DNA of 64,000 nucleotides from JBBIRW01 sp037441565 (GTDB taxonomy: Bacteria > Desulfobacterota > JBBIRW01), in assembly GCA_037441565.1 (NCBI GenBank), contig JBBIRW010000001.1:186001-250000 (forward strand), written 5' to 3'. The notes under the pieces were generated by a model. The model was not told the origin of the DNA. It saw only the letters and a program-made list of their open reading frames with translations, and did not search any database. The translations under genes were made by a program, and so were the position numbers. This document shows, piece after piece, positions 43,018 to 53,015 of the stretch; within the stretch, counting starts at the first letter, position 1; each line of letters opens with the position of its first letter.

Positions 43018-44287
43018 AAACGGAAGGCTTATCGATCCTGCGAATAATCTTGATGGTTTCTATGATCTTATTATAGAAGACGGATTGGTAAAAGAGATAA
43101 AACCTAAGGGATTAATAAAGGATACAGATGCAGAATCAATAGATGCTGGAGGAATGATTGTTTGTCCTGGGTTCATAGATATGCATGTTCATCTGAGAGA
43201 ACCCGGCTTTGAATATAAGGAAACAGTTGAAACAGGAACTTTTGCAGCTGTTAATGGTGGATTTACATCTGTTGTCTGTATGGCCAATACAAATCCTGTT
43301 AATGATAATGCTTCGGTTACAAAGTATATACTTGATAAGAGCAGGGAGAAGGCATACTGCAATGTTTATCCTGTTGGAGCTCTTAGCAAGGGATTAAAAG
43401 GGGAAGAACTTGCTGAATATGGGGAATTGAGAGAAGGTGGATGCGTGGCTCTTTCTGACGATGGAAGGGCAATTATAAACAGCAGATTTATGAGAAGAGC
43501 CATGGAGTATGCAAGAACATTTGGACTCCCTGTTATATCTCATTGCGAGGATACCAATCTCTCAAATGGTGGTTTAATGAATGAAGGATATCTTTCAACA
43601 AGACTTGGTTTGCGGGGGATTCCAAAGATATCAGAATCAATAATGGTATTCAGAGATATATGTATATCTGAACTTACCGGTTGTCATCTCCATATCGCAC
43701 ATGTAAGTACTCAGGAATCAGTGGAGTTGATACGTTATGCAAAATCAAAAGGTCTGCCTGTTACAGCGGAAACGGCGCCCCATTATTTCTGTCTCACTGA
43801 GAAGGCTGTGATTGAGTACAATACCTATGCAAAGGTTAATCCACCATTGAGAACAGATGAAGATGTTGATGCTATAAAGGAGGCACTCAAGGATGGGACG
43901 ATAGATGTTATTGCCACCGATCACGCGCCTCACAGTATACAGGAAAAAGATGTTGAGTTTGAAGCTGCTGCATCGGGTATTTCGGGCCTTGAAACAGCCC
44001 TTCCACTTTCCCTTACGCTTGTTAGAGAAGGATATCTGACGATCAGGGAATTGATTGAAAAGTTTACAACAAACCCTGCGAGGATTCTAAGAATACCTGA
44101 AGGTTCCCTTTCTCCTGGTTCTGTTGCAAACATAGTTGTATTTGATCCTGAAGTCGAATGGACGATTGAGCGGGATAAATTTAAGTCACTCGGAAAGAAT
44201 ACTCCATTTCATGGATGTAAGGTAAGAGGGAAAGCATTATACACAATAGTTAAAGGAAGGATTGTATATGAGGATAGGAAAGGATAA
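43001..44287 (+). CDS. pyrC: Dihydroorotase
   Basis: Cyclises carbamoyl aspartate to dihydroorotate. The 428-residue amidohydrolase has the metal motif DMHVHLREPGFEYKE, the bridging region, the ligand His in VISHCEDTN and LHIAHVST, and the catalytic Asp in VIATDHAPHS. It is a class I bacterial dihydroorotase and all metal ligands are present. It uses a TTG start with GGAGGC upstream and overlaps pyrB by 17 bases. Confidence 0.94.
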   Translation: MKLLIKNGRLIDPANNLDGFYDLIIEDGLVKEIKPKGLIKDTDAESIDAGGMIVCPGFIDMHVHLREPGFEYKETVETGTFAAVNGGFTSVVCMANTNPVNDNASVTKYILDKSREKAYCNVYPVGALSKGLKGEELAEYGELREGGCVALSDDGRAIINSRFMRRAMEYARTFGLPVISHCEDTNLSNGGLMNEGYLSTRLGLRGIPKISESIMVFRDICISELTGCHLHIAHVSTQESVELIRYAKSKGLPVTAETAPHYFCLTEKAVIEYNTYAKVNPPLRTDEDVDAIKEALKDGTIDVIATDHAPHSIQEKDVEFEAAASGISGLETALPLSLTLVREGYLTIRELIEKFTTNPARILRIPEGSLSPGSVANIVVFDPEVEWTIERDKFKSLGKNTPFHGCKVRGKALYTIVKGRIVYEDRKG

Positions 44288-45461
44288 AGCGCTACTTGTT
44301 CTTGAAGATGGAAAGATTTTCGAGGGAAAATCAATCGGGGCAAAAGGGGAAACGATTGGTGAGGTTGTTTTCAATACGAGTATAACGGGATATCAGGAGA
44401 TTCTTACCGACCCATCTTACAAAGGTCAGATTGTAACATTAACCTATACTCAGATTGGAAATTATGGAATAAATGAAGATGATGTTGAGTCTTTCAGACC
44501 ATTTGTTGAGGGACTTATTATAAGGGAAGGGAGTAGAATATCAAGCAATTGGAGAAGTAAAAAAACACTTCATGATTATCTTGTTGAGAATGGAATAGTT
44601 GGGATTGAGGGAATCGATACAAGGGCGTTGACTCGCCATATAAGAGATTTTGGAGCTATGCAGGGTATCATATCAACTGAGGATTTTGATACTTTAAATC
44701 TTATCAAAAAGGTAAAGAATGCGCCTGGTCTTATCGGAAGGGATCTTGTTTGCGAAGTAACATGTAAAAAAGCCTATAACTGGGAAAGTGATCTTAGGGA
44801 ATGGAAGCAAGATATATTTTCAGATGTTAAATTTAGGAGAAAAACATACAATATTGTTGTTTATGATTATGGAGTGAAATATAATATACTTCGGATTCTT
44901 AGAACAATGAATTGTAATGTTACTGTTGTTCCTGCAAATACAGGAGCAGAAGAGGTTTTATCCTTAAAACCCGATGGAGTCTTGTTATCAAATGGACCTG
45001 GTGATCCAGAGGGTGTTCCCTATGCAATAGAAAATGTTAAAAAACTGATCGGAAAAATACCGATATTTGGAATTTGTCTCGGTCATCAGATAATTGCACT
45101 TGCTCTGGGTGGCAGGACATATAAACTTAAGTTCGGCCACCATGGAGGAAATCATCCAGTAATGGATCTGGAGAGAAAAAAAATAAATATAACATGTCAA
45201 AATCATGGGTTTGCTGTAGATATATACAGTTTTCTTGGCGAAGTTAGTGATTATTCCAGAAGATTATTAGTTACAAGCAGGACAGAATTTGGTGAAGTGA
45301 TATTAACCCATCTCAACTTGAATGATCATACGGTGGAAGGGATAAGACATAAAAGATATCCTCTTGTTTCTGTTCAATTTCATCCGGAATCCTCGCCGGG
45401 TCCTCACGATGCATTATATATCTTTAAAGATTTTATTGACCTGATGGAAAGGAACTTATAA
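44268..45461 (+). CDS. carA: Carbamoyl-phosphate synthase small subunit
   Basis: The glutaminase subunit that feeds ammonia to CarB. The 397-residue protein begins with LLVLEDGKIFEGKSIGA. It has the N-terminal domain block TGYQEILTDPSY and the class I amidotransferase with nucleophile Cys in FGICLGHQIIALALGG and His-Glu in VQFHPESSPGPHDA. ATG 44268 overlaps the pyrC end by 20 bases; a TTG six bases earlier is less likely. Confidence 0.95.
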   Translation: MRIGKDKALLVLEDGKIFEGKSIGAKGETIGEVVFNTSITGYQEILTDPSYKGQIVTLTYTQIGNYGINEDDVESFRPFVEGLIIREGSRISSNWRSKKTLHDYLVENGIVGIEGIDTRALTRHIRDFGAMQGIISTEDFDTLNLIKKVKNAPGLIGRDLVCEVTCKKAYNWESDLREWKQDIFSDVKFRRKTYNIVVYDYGVKYNILRILRTMNCNVTVVPANTGAEEVLSLKPDGVLLSNGPGDPEGVPYAIENVKKLIGKIPIFGICLGHQIIALALGGRTYKLKFGHHGGNHPVMDLERKKINITCQNHGFAVDIYSFLGEVSDYSRRLLVTSRTEFGEVILTHLNLNDHTVEGIRHKRYPLVSVQFHPESSPGPHDALYIFKDFIDLMERNL

Positions 45462-45469
45462 GAGAAGAG

Positions 45470-48400
45470 ATGCCGAAGAGAGAAGATATCAAAAAAATCC
45501 TTATTATAGGTTCAGGACCGATAGTTATAGGACAGGCATGCGAATTTGATTATTCAGGTACACAAGCGTGTAAGGCTTTGAAGGAGGAAGGGTTTAAGGT
45601 AATTCTTGTTAATAGTAATCCTGCAACAATAATGACGGATCCTGATTTCTCAGATTCGACATATATAGAACCGTTAGCATGTGAAATCATAGAAAAGATA
45701 ATCGAAAGGGAAAGACCGGATGTTTTGCTCCCAACCCTGGGTGGTCAAACGGCACTTAATCTTGCTATTGAGCTTTATGAAAAGGGTGTGCTTCAAAAGT
45801 ACAGGGTGGGGTTGATAGGTGCAAATATTGAATCAATCAGGAAAGCCGAGGATCGTAATGAATTTAAAAAGGCGATGAGGAAAATAGGTGTCGATCTCCC
45901 AAAAAGCGGCTATGCTCAAAATTTATCCGAAGCAAAAAGCATACAGGAAGAAATAGGATTCCCTGTAATTATAAGACCTTCGTTCACCCTGGGAGGGACG
46001 GGAGGAAATATTGCATATAATTATGAAGAATTTGAGCAATATGTGGAGTGGGGATTGTCTGCTAGTCCTGCGAGAAGAGTTCTCATAGAAGAGTCTTTAA
46101 TTGGGTGGAAAGAATTTGAACTGGAAGTTATGAGGGATCTGAAAGACAATGTTGTTATTGTATGCTCAATTGAGAATTTTGATCCTATGGGGATTCACAC
46201 GGGTGATAGTATAACTGTAGCTCCTGTTCAAACACTGACTGACAAAGAATATCAGAGAATGAGGGATGCAGCTATAAAGGTAATGCGTGAAATCGGAATT
46301 GATACGGGGGGTTCAAATATCCAATTTGCCATAAATCCTGAAAATGGAAGGATGGTTATAATCGAAATGAATCCAAGGGTTTCAAGATCATCTGCTCTTG
46401 CATCAAAGGCAACGGGTTTTCCAATAGCAAAAATAGCTGCTAAACTTGCTGTTGGTTATACACTGGATGAGATATTAAATGATATAACGAGAGAAACACC
46501 AGTATGCTTTGAACCAACAATAGACTATGTGGTTGTAAAAATACCAAGATTCAACTTTGAGAAATTTCCGAGTGCGGATCGTGTACTTACTACACAGATG
46601 AAATCGGTTGGTGAGGTTATGGCAATCGGGAGGACTTTTAAGGAATCCCTTCAGAAAGCAATATGTTCACTGGAGATAAACTCATATGGATTTGAGAATA
46701 AAGTTCCACTTCCTGAGTGCGTATTTAATGAAACAGAGAGGCAGAGAATCAGGGAAAAAATTGTTGAGAAACTGAGAATAGCAAACTGGGAGAGGATATG
46801 GTATATTGCCGATGCGATAAGATGGGGTTTCTCTAATGAAATGATAAACGAGTTAACAAAAATTGATAGATGGTTTATTGACAATATCAGAGAGATCATT
46901 GAAACAGAAAAGGAGATCATAAATTACAAGAATTACAATAAAAATGATAAAGGAATTATGGAAAATGATTTCTTCAAGGATCTGCTTTATTCTGCCAAAA
47001 AAATGGGTTTTTCTGACAGAAGGATTGGAGAACTTCTGGGAATGAATGAAGATGATGTAAGGAAATTGAGAAAATCAATAGGTATTAAAGCTAACTTTAA
47101 GCTTGTTGATACGTGTGCTGCTGAATTTGAGGCTTACACTCCATATCTTTACTCAACATATGAGATGGAGGACGAAGCACCACCAAGCAATCGTAAAAAG
47201 ATTGTGATCCTTGGAAGTGGTCCAAATCGTATAGGTCAGGGGATAGAATTTGATTATTGCTGTGTTCATGCTCTCTTTGCTTTAAGGGAGGAAGGTTATG
47301 AAACGATAATGATTAACTGTAATCCTGAAACTGTGAGTACTGATTATGATACATCAGACAGATTGTATTTTGAGCCTTTAACAAAAGAGCATGTACTTAA
47401 TATCATCGAAAAAGAACGACCAGAAGGTGTTATAGTCCAATTTGGAGGTCAAACACCTCTTAAGCTTGCAGTCCCACTGGAAAGGGAGGGGGTAAGGATC
47501 CTTGGAACATCTTCGGATAATATCGATATTGCGGAGGACAGGGATAGATTCAGGAAGTTACTTAAGAAATTGAATCTTAAACAACCGGAAAGCGGGATAG
47601 CCCGGTCTGTTGAAGAAGCATTTTCTGTTGCAAGGAAATTGGGTTATCCTGTCATGGTCAGGCCTTCCTATGTTCTCGGGGGAAGGGCGATGGAGATTGT
47701 TTATGATGATGATTCACTTGAGAATTATATGAAAGAGGCTGTAAGGGCATCTCCCGAGCATCCTATTCTAATTGATAAGTTCCTTGAGGATGCAATGGAA
47801 CTTGATGTTGATGCAATATGTGATGGGGAAGAAGTGATTATTGGAGGAATACTTGAACATATTGAGGAGGCCGGTGTTCATTCAGGCGATAGTGCCTGTA
47901 TAATGCCACCATTCCATCTCGGAAAAAAAACGATTGATGAAGTAATAAGGCAAACAAAGGCTATATCACTCGAACTTAATGTAATCGGTCTCATAAATAT
48001 ACAATTTGCAATAAAAAATGGGGATATATATATACTCGAGGTTAATCCCAGATCATCAAGAACTGTTCCATTTATAAGTAAGGCAAGCGGAATTCCTCTG
48101 GCAAAAATTGCATCCAAAATCATTGTTGGTAAGAAGCTAAAGGATATGAATATCAAAGAAAGAACTGTATTCCCCTATGTTGCTGTTAAGGAGGCGGTAT
48201 TTCCATTTGTGAAATTTCCCGGGGTGGACACCATTCTTGGTCCAGAAATGAAGTCCACTGGTGAGGTTATGGGAATTGATCACGACTTCGGAAGGGCTTT
48301 CGCAAAATCACAGATTTCTGCAGGAAATCCTTTGCCCCTTGGTGGGACCGTATTTATAAGTGTAAAAGATCAGGATAAGAAGCACATAATTGATATTTCA

Positions 48401-48763
48401 AAAAAGCTGAGGGATTGCAAATTTAAAATTGTTGCGACAAGGGGAACAGCAAAGTATTTAATGGACCATGGAATTGATGTTGAAATTGTAAACAAAGTCA
48501 AGGAAGGAAGACCTCATATTGTTGATTTTATAAAAAATGGATTTATATCTCTTGTAATAAATACAACTTTTGGGAAACAATCCATAGCGGACTCATATTC
48601 GATCAGAAGAAGTGCTCTTGTTCATAATGTTCCATATTTCACAACAATTTCTGCAGCTCGTGCTGCTTGTTTAGCAATTGAAACGCTCCAGAAATCACAG
48701 CTTACTGTTAAGTCGATTCAGGAATATCATAAACAGAATATCAATGATATTTCCTCATGTTAA
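45470..48763 (+). CDS. carB: Carbamoyl-phosphate synthase large subunit
   Basis: Makes carbamoyl phosphate from bicarbonate, ammonia and two ATP. The 1097-residue protein contains the two homologous ATP-grasp halves: the first begins IGSGPIVIGQACEFDYSGTQA and the second, near residue 580, LGSGPNRIGQGIEFDYCCVHA. The C-terminal MGS-like allosteric domain (ISKKLRDCKFKIVATRGTAKYL) is complete. It is slightly longer than E. coli CarB because of a short Asn/Lys-rich insertion near residues 484-497, just before the oligomerisation segment FFKDLLYSAKKMGFSDRRI. Confidence 0.96.
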   Translation: MPKREDIKKILIIGSGPIVIGQACEFDYSGTQACKALKEEGFKVILVNSNPATIMTDPDFSDSTYIEPLACEIIEKIIERERPDVLLPTLGGQTALNLAIELYEKGVLQKYRVGLIGANIESIRKAEDRNEFKKAMRKIGVDLPKSGYAQNLSEAKSIQEEIGFPVIIRPSFTLGGTGGNIAYNYEEFEQYVEWGLSASPARRVLIEESLIGWKEFELEVMRDLKDNVVIVCSIENFDPMGIHTGDSITVAPVQTLTDKEYQRMRDAAIKVMREIGIDTGGSNIQFAINPENGRMVIIEMNPRVSRSSALASKATGFPIAKIAAKLAVGYTLDEILNDITRETPVCFEPTIDYVVVKIPRFNFEKFPSADRVLTTQMKSVGEVMAIGRTFKESLQKAICSLEINSYGFENKVPLPECVFNETERQRIREKIVEKLRIANWERIWYIADAIRWGFSNEMINELTKIDRWFIDNIREIIETEKEIINYKNYNKNDKGIMENDFFKDLLYSAKKMGFSDRRIGELLGMNEDDVRKLRKSIGIKANFKLVDTCAAEFEAYTPYLYSTYEMEDEAPPSNRKKIVILGSGPNRIGQGIEFDYCCVHALFALREEGYETIMINCNPETVSTDYDTSDRLYFEPLTKEHVLNIIEKERPEGVIVQFGGQTPLKLAVPLEREGVRILGTSSDNIDIAEDRDRFRKLLKKLNLKQPESGIARSVEEAFSVARKLGYPVMVRPSYVLGGRAMEIVYDDDSLENYMKEAVRASPEHPILIDKFLEDAMELDVDAICDGEEVIIGGILEHIEEAGVHSGDSACIMPPFHLGKKTIDEVIRQTKAISLELNVIGLINIQFAIKNGDIYILEVNPRSSRTVPFISKASGIPLAKIASKIIVGKKLKDMNIKERTVFPYVAVKEAVFPFVKFPGVDTILGPEMKSTGEVMGIDHDFGRAFAKSQISAGNPLPLGGTVFISVKDQDKKHIIDISKKLRDCKFKIVATRGTAKYLMDHGIDVEIVNKVKEGRPHIVDFIKNGFISLVINTTFGKQSIADSYSIRRSALVHNVPYFTTISAARAACLAIETLQKSQLTVKSIQEYHKQNINDISSC

Positions 48764-48766
48764 AAC

Positions 48767-50878
48767 ATGGTTAAATCCATAAGAAAAAAGTCATCATTAA
48801 AAGATTCTCTAAGATATGTTCGTGGTGTTGGTCCAAAAATAGCATCTGTCTTTGAGAAAAGGGGCATAATAACTGTTGAGGACGCTCTTTATTTTATTCC
48901 TTACAGGTACGAAGACAGAAGGAATATCAAGAGAATCTCCCAATTGAAAATAGGTGAGCTTGAAACATCTATGGGAAGTATTGTTCTGATGGATGTTGTT
49001 AATTACAGATCAAGAAAGGTTTTCGAAATGATAATTGGTGATGGTACAGGTTTTATTACCGCAAAGTGGTTTGTTTTCAATGAGAAATTAATGAAATTAA
49101 GGTTTAAAAAAGGTCAAAGGGTTATATTCACCGGCGAAGTTAAAATCTTTAATTTTAAAAAAGAGATAATCCATCCTGATATCGAGGTAATTGAGGATGA
49201 AGATTTTTGTGAAAGCATACACTATGGAAGGATAGTTCCCGTTTATTCCGAAATGGAAGGGATTTACCAGAAAAGAATAAGAAGAATAATGAAGGAAATA
49301 GTTGATGGGTATGCACATCTTGTCAGTGATCCACTGCCGGATCCAATAAAAGAAAAGTATAAACTCCCTCATATTCATGATGCTCTTAGGGAGGTTCACT
49401 TTCCAGATGATGACATTTCCTTTGCATCCTTGATGGAAAGGAGAAGCCCCGGTTATCAAAGGCTTATCTTTGATGATTTCTTCTTTCTCCAGCTCGGGCT
49501 TGCCATAAGGAAAAAGAGCTTTGCAAGAGAAAGCGGTTTTGTTTTTAATAAAGACTCAGAACTCCTGAAAAGATTTATTAAATCGCTCGATTTCGAACTA
49601 ACATTGGCACAGATAAGGGTTATTGATGAGATTATAACCGATATGAGAAGTGGTAAGCCAATGAACAGATTACTTCAAGGGGATGTTGGGAGTGGAAAAA
49701 CTGTGGTTGCCTTTATTGCATCACTATTTGCTGTTGATAATGGATATCAGGTGGCAATAATGGCCCCGACAGAAATCCTTGCTGAGCAACACTACAGGAA
49801 TTTCAAAAAATATTCTGAAAATTTAGGGATCACGGTAGAGCTTCTTACAGGAAATATAAAAAGGAAGGAAAGGGAAGATATCCTTGAAGCTATAAGTAGC
49901 GGGAAGATCGATATTCTTATTGGAACCCATGCATTAATCCAGGAGAATGTTAGATTTTACAATCTGGGTTTTGCTGTTATTGATGAACAGCACAGGTTCG
50001 GGGTTCTTCAAAGGGCAGCATTAAGGAGTAAAGGATATAATCCCCATCTGCTTGTCATGACAGCAACACCGATTCCAAGGACACTTGCTATGACAGTTTA
50101 TGGAGATCTTGACATATCTATTATTAATGAAATGCCTCCGGGAAGGAGGCCTGTTGTAACAAAGATCTTTTCAGAAAGGGAACGTCAAAAGGTATACAGG
50201 ATTATTGATGAAGAGATTAGTAAGGGGCATCAGGCATTTGTAATTTATCCTATTGTTCAGGAATCGGAAAAGCTTGATCTAAGGGATGCCACGAGGATGG
50301 CAAAAAAGCTTGCTTTGGAAGTTTTTCCTGAATACAATATTGGGCTTATCCATGGAAAAATGGATCGATCGAGCAGGGAAAAAATCATGGATGCCTTCAG
50401 AAGAGGAGATATTAACATCCTTGTTTCGACAACTGTTGTTGAGGTCGGTATCGATGTCCCAAATGCCACAGTTATGATAATAGAGCATGCCGAGCGATTT
50501 GGACTTTCACAATTGCACCAGTTAAGAGGAAGGGTTGGAAGGAGCCCCTATCCTTCAAAATGTATTCTTATTGAAGGGGATGGCTCAACTGATGAGGCCA
50601 GAAGGAGGCTTAGTGCCATCGTTGAGAAGGCTGATGGATTTTCCATTGCAGAGGAGGATTTAATAATCAGAGGTCCCGGGGAGTTCTTTGGAACAAAACA
50701 ATCAGGTATTCCTGACTTCAGGGTTGCAGATCCTGTCAGGGATGCAGGGATTCTGGCCATATCGAGAAAAGAAGCCTTTGATTTAATAGATAAGGCTCCA
50801 AACCTCTCATCCCAGGGCTCCCTTAAAGAATATTTGCAGAGGTACTGGAAGGGGAAGCTTGATCTTCTAATATCATGA
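48767..50878 (+). CDS. recG: ATP-dependent DNA helicase RecG
   Basis: Remodels stalled replication forks and recombination branches. The 703-residue protein has the N-terminal helical plus OB wedge domain and then superfamily 2 helicase motifs: Q-like LTLAQIRVIDEI, motif I LLQGDVGSGKTVVAF, motif Ia APTEILAEQHY, motif II DEQHRFGVLQR, motif III TATPIPRTLAM, and the C-terminal TRG block HQLRGRVGRS and GPGEFFGTKQSG. It starts three bases after carB. Confidence 0.95.
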   Translation: MVKSIRKKSSLKDSLRYVRGVGPKIASVFEKRGIITVEDALYFIPYRYEDRRNIKRISQLKIGELETSMGSIVLMDVVNYRSRKVFEMIIGDGTGFITAKWFVFNEKLMKLRFKKGQRVIFTGEVKIFNFKKEIIHPDIEVIEDEDFCESIHYGRIVPVYSEMEGIYQKRIRRIMKEIVDGYAHLVSDPLPDPIKEKYKLPHIHDALREVHFPDDDISFASLMERRSPGYQRLIFDDFFFLQLGLAIRKKSFARESGFVFNKDSELLKRFIKSLDFELTLAQIRVIDEIITDMRSGKPMNRLLQGDVGSGKTVVAFIASLFAVDNGYQVAIMAPTEILAEQHYRNFKKYSENLGITVELLTGNIKRKEREDILEAISSGKIDILIGTHALIQENVRFYNLGFAVIDEQHRFGVLQRAALRSKGYNPHLLVMTATPIPRTLAMTVYGDLDISIINEMPPGRRPVVTKIFSERERQKVYRIIDEEISKGHQAFVIYPIVQESEKLDLRDATRMAKKLALEVFPEYNIGLIHGKMDRSSREKIMDAFRRGDINILVSTTVVEVGIDVPNATVMIIEHAERFGLSQLHQLRGRVGRSPYPSKCILIEGDGSTDEARRRLSAIVEKADGFSIAEEDLIIRGPGEFFGTKQSGIPDFRVADPVRDAGILAISRKEAFDLIDKAPNLSSQGSLKEYLQRYWKGKLDLLIS

Positions 50879-50897
50879 TAAAAAGCAAGATGTGCGA

Positions 50898-51815
50898 ATG
50901 TTTGACGGATCGGGTAAAATGAAATATTATTTTTCTATTCCCATGATTGAAAAAGGGCGGCTACCATCAGGTATGCGCAAGAAAGTTCCTCTTGGGGTGG
51001 AATTATATCTCGTGAAAAAAAGGCTAAGATCATACGGGCTAAATACCGTATGCGAGGAGGCAAGATGTCCGAATATAGGGGAGTGTTTTTCAAAATCGAG
51101 GGCCACATTCATGATACTCGGGAAGAGATGCACAAGGAATTGCGCCTTTTGCTGTGTAGAAAATGGTCCTACCGATCCTCCTGACCCCTCTGAACCAGAA
51201 AGAATCTCTTATTGTGTAACTGCACTTGGACTGAAACATGTTGTTATTACTTCTGTTACAAGGGATGATCTACCCGATAAGGGCGCTGGTCAATTTATAA
51301 AGACAATAAGGGAGATAAGAAAAAGGAATGGCAGAATTGTGATCGAGATACTGACGCCTGATTTTGGAGGTATTCAATCTCTCATTGAAGAGTTATGTAT
51401 GGAGGATTTTGATATATTTAATCATAATGTCGAAACTGTTCCGAGACTGTATTCTATTGTGAGACCCCAGGCCAAGTTCGAAAGATCACTGATGGTGCTT
51501 GAGCTGGTTAAGAGAATTAAACCCGGTATTTTAACCAAATCGGGATTGATGGTTGGTCTGGGTGAAAGATTTGAAGAAATAGTAGATGTAATGGATGCAC
51601 TCAGGGGCGTTGGATGCGATATAATTACAATTGGTCAGTATCTTCAGCCATCAAAGGATAAGCTGGAGGTCAGGGAATATGTACCGATGGATAGATTTGT
51701 GGAGCTTGAGAAGATTGCCATTATGAAAGGATTCAGCTATGTTGCATCTGCTCCTTTTGTAAGGAGTTCCTTCAATGCAGAGGAGATGGTGAAAGATTAT
51801 AGAATGGAGGTTTAA
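50898..51815 (+). CDS. lipA: Lipoyl synthase
   Basis: A radical-SAM enzyme that inserts two sulfurs into the octanoyl chain of lipoyl domains. It has both iron-sulfur clusters: the auxiliary C-x4-C-x5-C in VCEEARCPNIGECF and the radical-SAM C-x3-C-x2-C in RCTRNCAFCCVE. The third auxiliary ligand RSSFNAEE lies at the C-terminus. It is 305 residues from ATG 50898; later ATGs at 50919 and 50943 are also possible since the N-terminus is not conserved, and no clear ribosome-binding site decides. lipB is not in the window. Confidence 0.93.
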   Translation: MFDGSGKMKYYFSIPMIEKGRLPSGMRKKVPLGVELYLVKKRLRSYGLNTVCEEARCPNIGECFSKSRATFMILGKRCTRNCAFCCVENGPTDPPDPSEPERISYCVTALGLKHVVITSVTRDDLPDKGAGQFIKTIREIRKRNGRIVIEILTPDFGGIQSLIEELCMEDFDIFNHNVETVPRLYSIVRPQAKFERSLMVLELVKRIKPGILTKSGLMVGLGERFEEIVDVMDALRGVGCDIITIGQYLQPSKDKLEVREYVPMDRFVELEKIAIMKGFSYVASAPFVRSSFNAEEMVKDYRMEV

Positions 51816-51817
51816 AC

Positions 51818-53002
51818 GTGATAAATTTTGATTTTCCAAGAATTAAAAGGCTTCCACCTTATGTTTTTGCAATTGTAAATGAACTCAAAATGGAATTAAG
51901 AAGGAGGGGCGAGGACATCATTGATCTCGGGATGGGAAACCCCGATATACCCACACCGCCACATATTGTGGAGAAACTCATCGAGGCGAGTCGTAGTGGT
52001 AAAAATCATAGATATTCAGCGTCAAAGGGTATATATAAACTAAGGGTTGCAATAAGTGAATGGTATAAAAGAAATTTCAATGTGGACATAGATCCCGAAA
52101 CAGAGGCAATTGCAACAATCGGAGCAAAAGAGGGAATATCACATCTTGTTCTCGCAACAATGGGTCCTGGTGACCTTGCGCTTGTTCCGAATCCCACTTA
52201 TCCGATCCACGCTTATTCTGTCATAATTGCCGGCGCAGATGTACATCATGTTCCTCTATTAAAGAATGTAAGTTTCCTTGATAATCTTCAGGCCGCTATA
52301 CGTCAAACATGGCCAAAACCAAAAATGCTAATAATCAGTTTTCCACATAATCCAACAACAGAAGTTGTGGATATTGAATTTTTTGAAAAAATTGTGACTC
52401 TTGCAAAGGAGAACCATCTCATGGTTATCCATGATTTTGCATATGCAGATCTTGTTTTTGATGGATATGTGGCTCCGAGTTTTCTTCAGGTTTCCGGTGC
52501 AAAGGAGGTAGGTGTTGAGTTCTTTTCGCTGTCAAAAAGCTACAGCATGCCTGGATGGAGGGTTGGATTCTGTGTTGGTAATCCACAAATGGTCAATGCC
52601 CTTGCAAGAATAAAGAGCTATCTTGATTATGGAATGTTTCAGCCCATACAGATTGCAGCAATAATTGCGCTTAACAGCCCGAATGAAATTGTCAAGGAGA
52701 TTGTTGAAACTTACAGGATCAGAAGGAATGTTCTTGTTGATGGTTTAAACAGGATAGGATGGAATGTGGAAAAGCCTTCTGGAACAATGTTTGTATGGGC
52801 AGAGATACCGGAACCATTCAGATCGATGGGCTCTCTTGAATTCTCGAAATTCCTTATAAAGGAAGCAAAGGTAGCTGTTTCACCGGGTATAGGCTTTGGT
52901 ATTTATGGTGATTCTTATGTAAGATTTGCACTGGTCGAAAATGATCATAGAATAAGACAGGCACTTAAGGGTATGAAGAAAGCATTCAGGGAGTATTTAT
53001 AA
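51818..53002 (+). CDS. alaC: Alanine-forming aminotransferase, AlaC-like
   Basis: A 394-residue class I/II PLP aminotransferase, closely similar in wording to E. coli AlaC (alanine transaminase). The matching stretches are RLPPYVFAIVNELK, RRGEDIIDLGMGNPDIPTP and the SKGIYKLRVAISEWYKR block. The PLP lysine is in FFSLSKSYSMPGWRVGF, and the substrate-binding Arg lies near the C-terminus (YVRFALVEN). It uses a GTG start behind GGAGGT, two bases after lipA. Its place just before hom leaves an aspartate/homoserine-related role open. Confidence 0.88.
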   Translation: MINFDFPRIKRLPPYVFAIVNELKMELRRRGEDIIDLGMGNPDIPTPPHIVEKLIEASRSGKNHRYSASKGIYKLRVAISEWYKRNFNVDIDPETEAIATIGAKEGISHLVLATMGPGDLALVPNPTYPIHAYSVIIAGADVHHVPLLKNVSFLDNLQAAIRQTWPKPKMLIISFPHNPTTEVVDIEFFEKIVTLAKENHLMVIHDFAYADLVFDGYVAPSFLQVSGAKEVGVEFFSLSKSYSMPGWRVGFCVGNPQMVNALARIKSYLDYGMFQPIQIAAIIALNSPNEIVKEIVETYRIRRNVLVDGLNRIGWNVEKPSGTMFVWAEIPEPFRSMGSLEFSKFLIKEAKVAVSPGIGFGIYGDSYVRFALVENDHRIRQALKGMKKAFREYL

Positions 53003-53015
53003 GAGAGGAATGGAA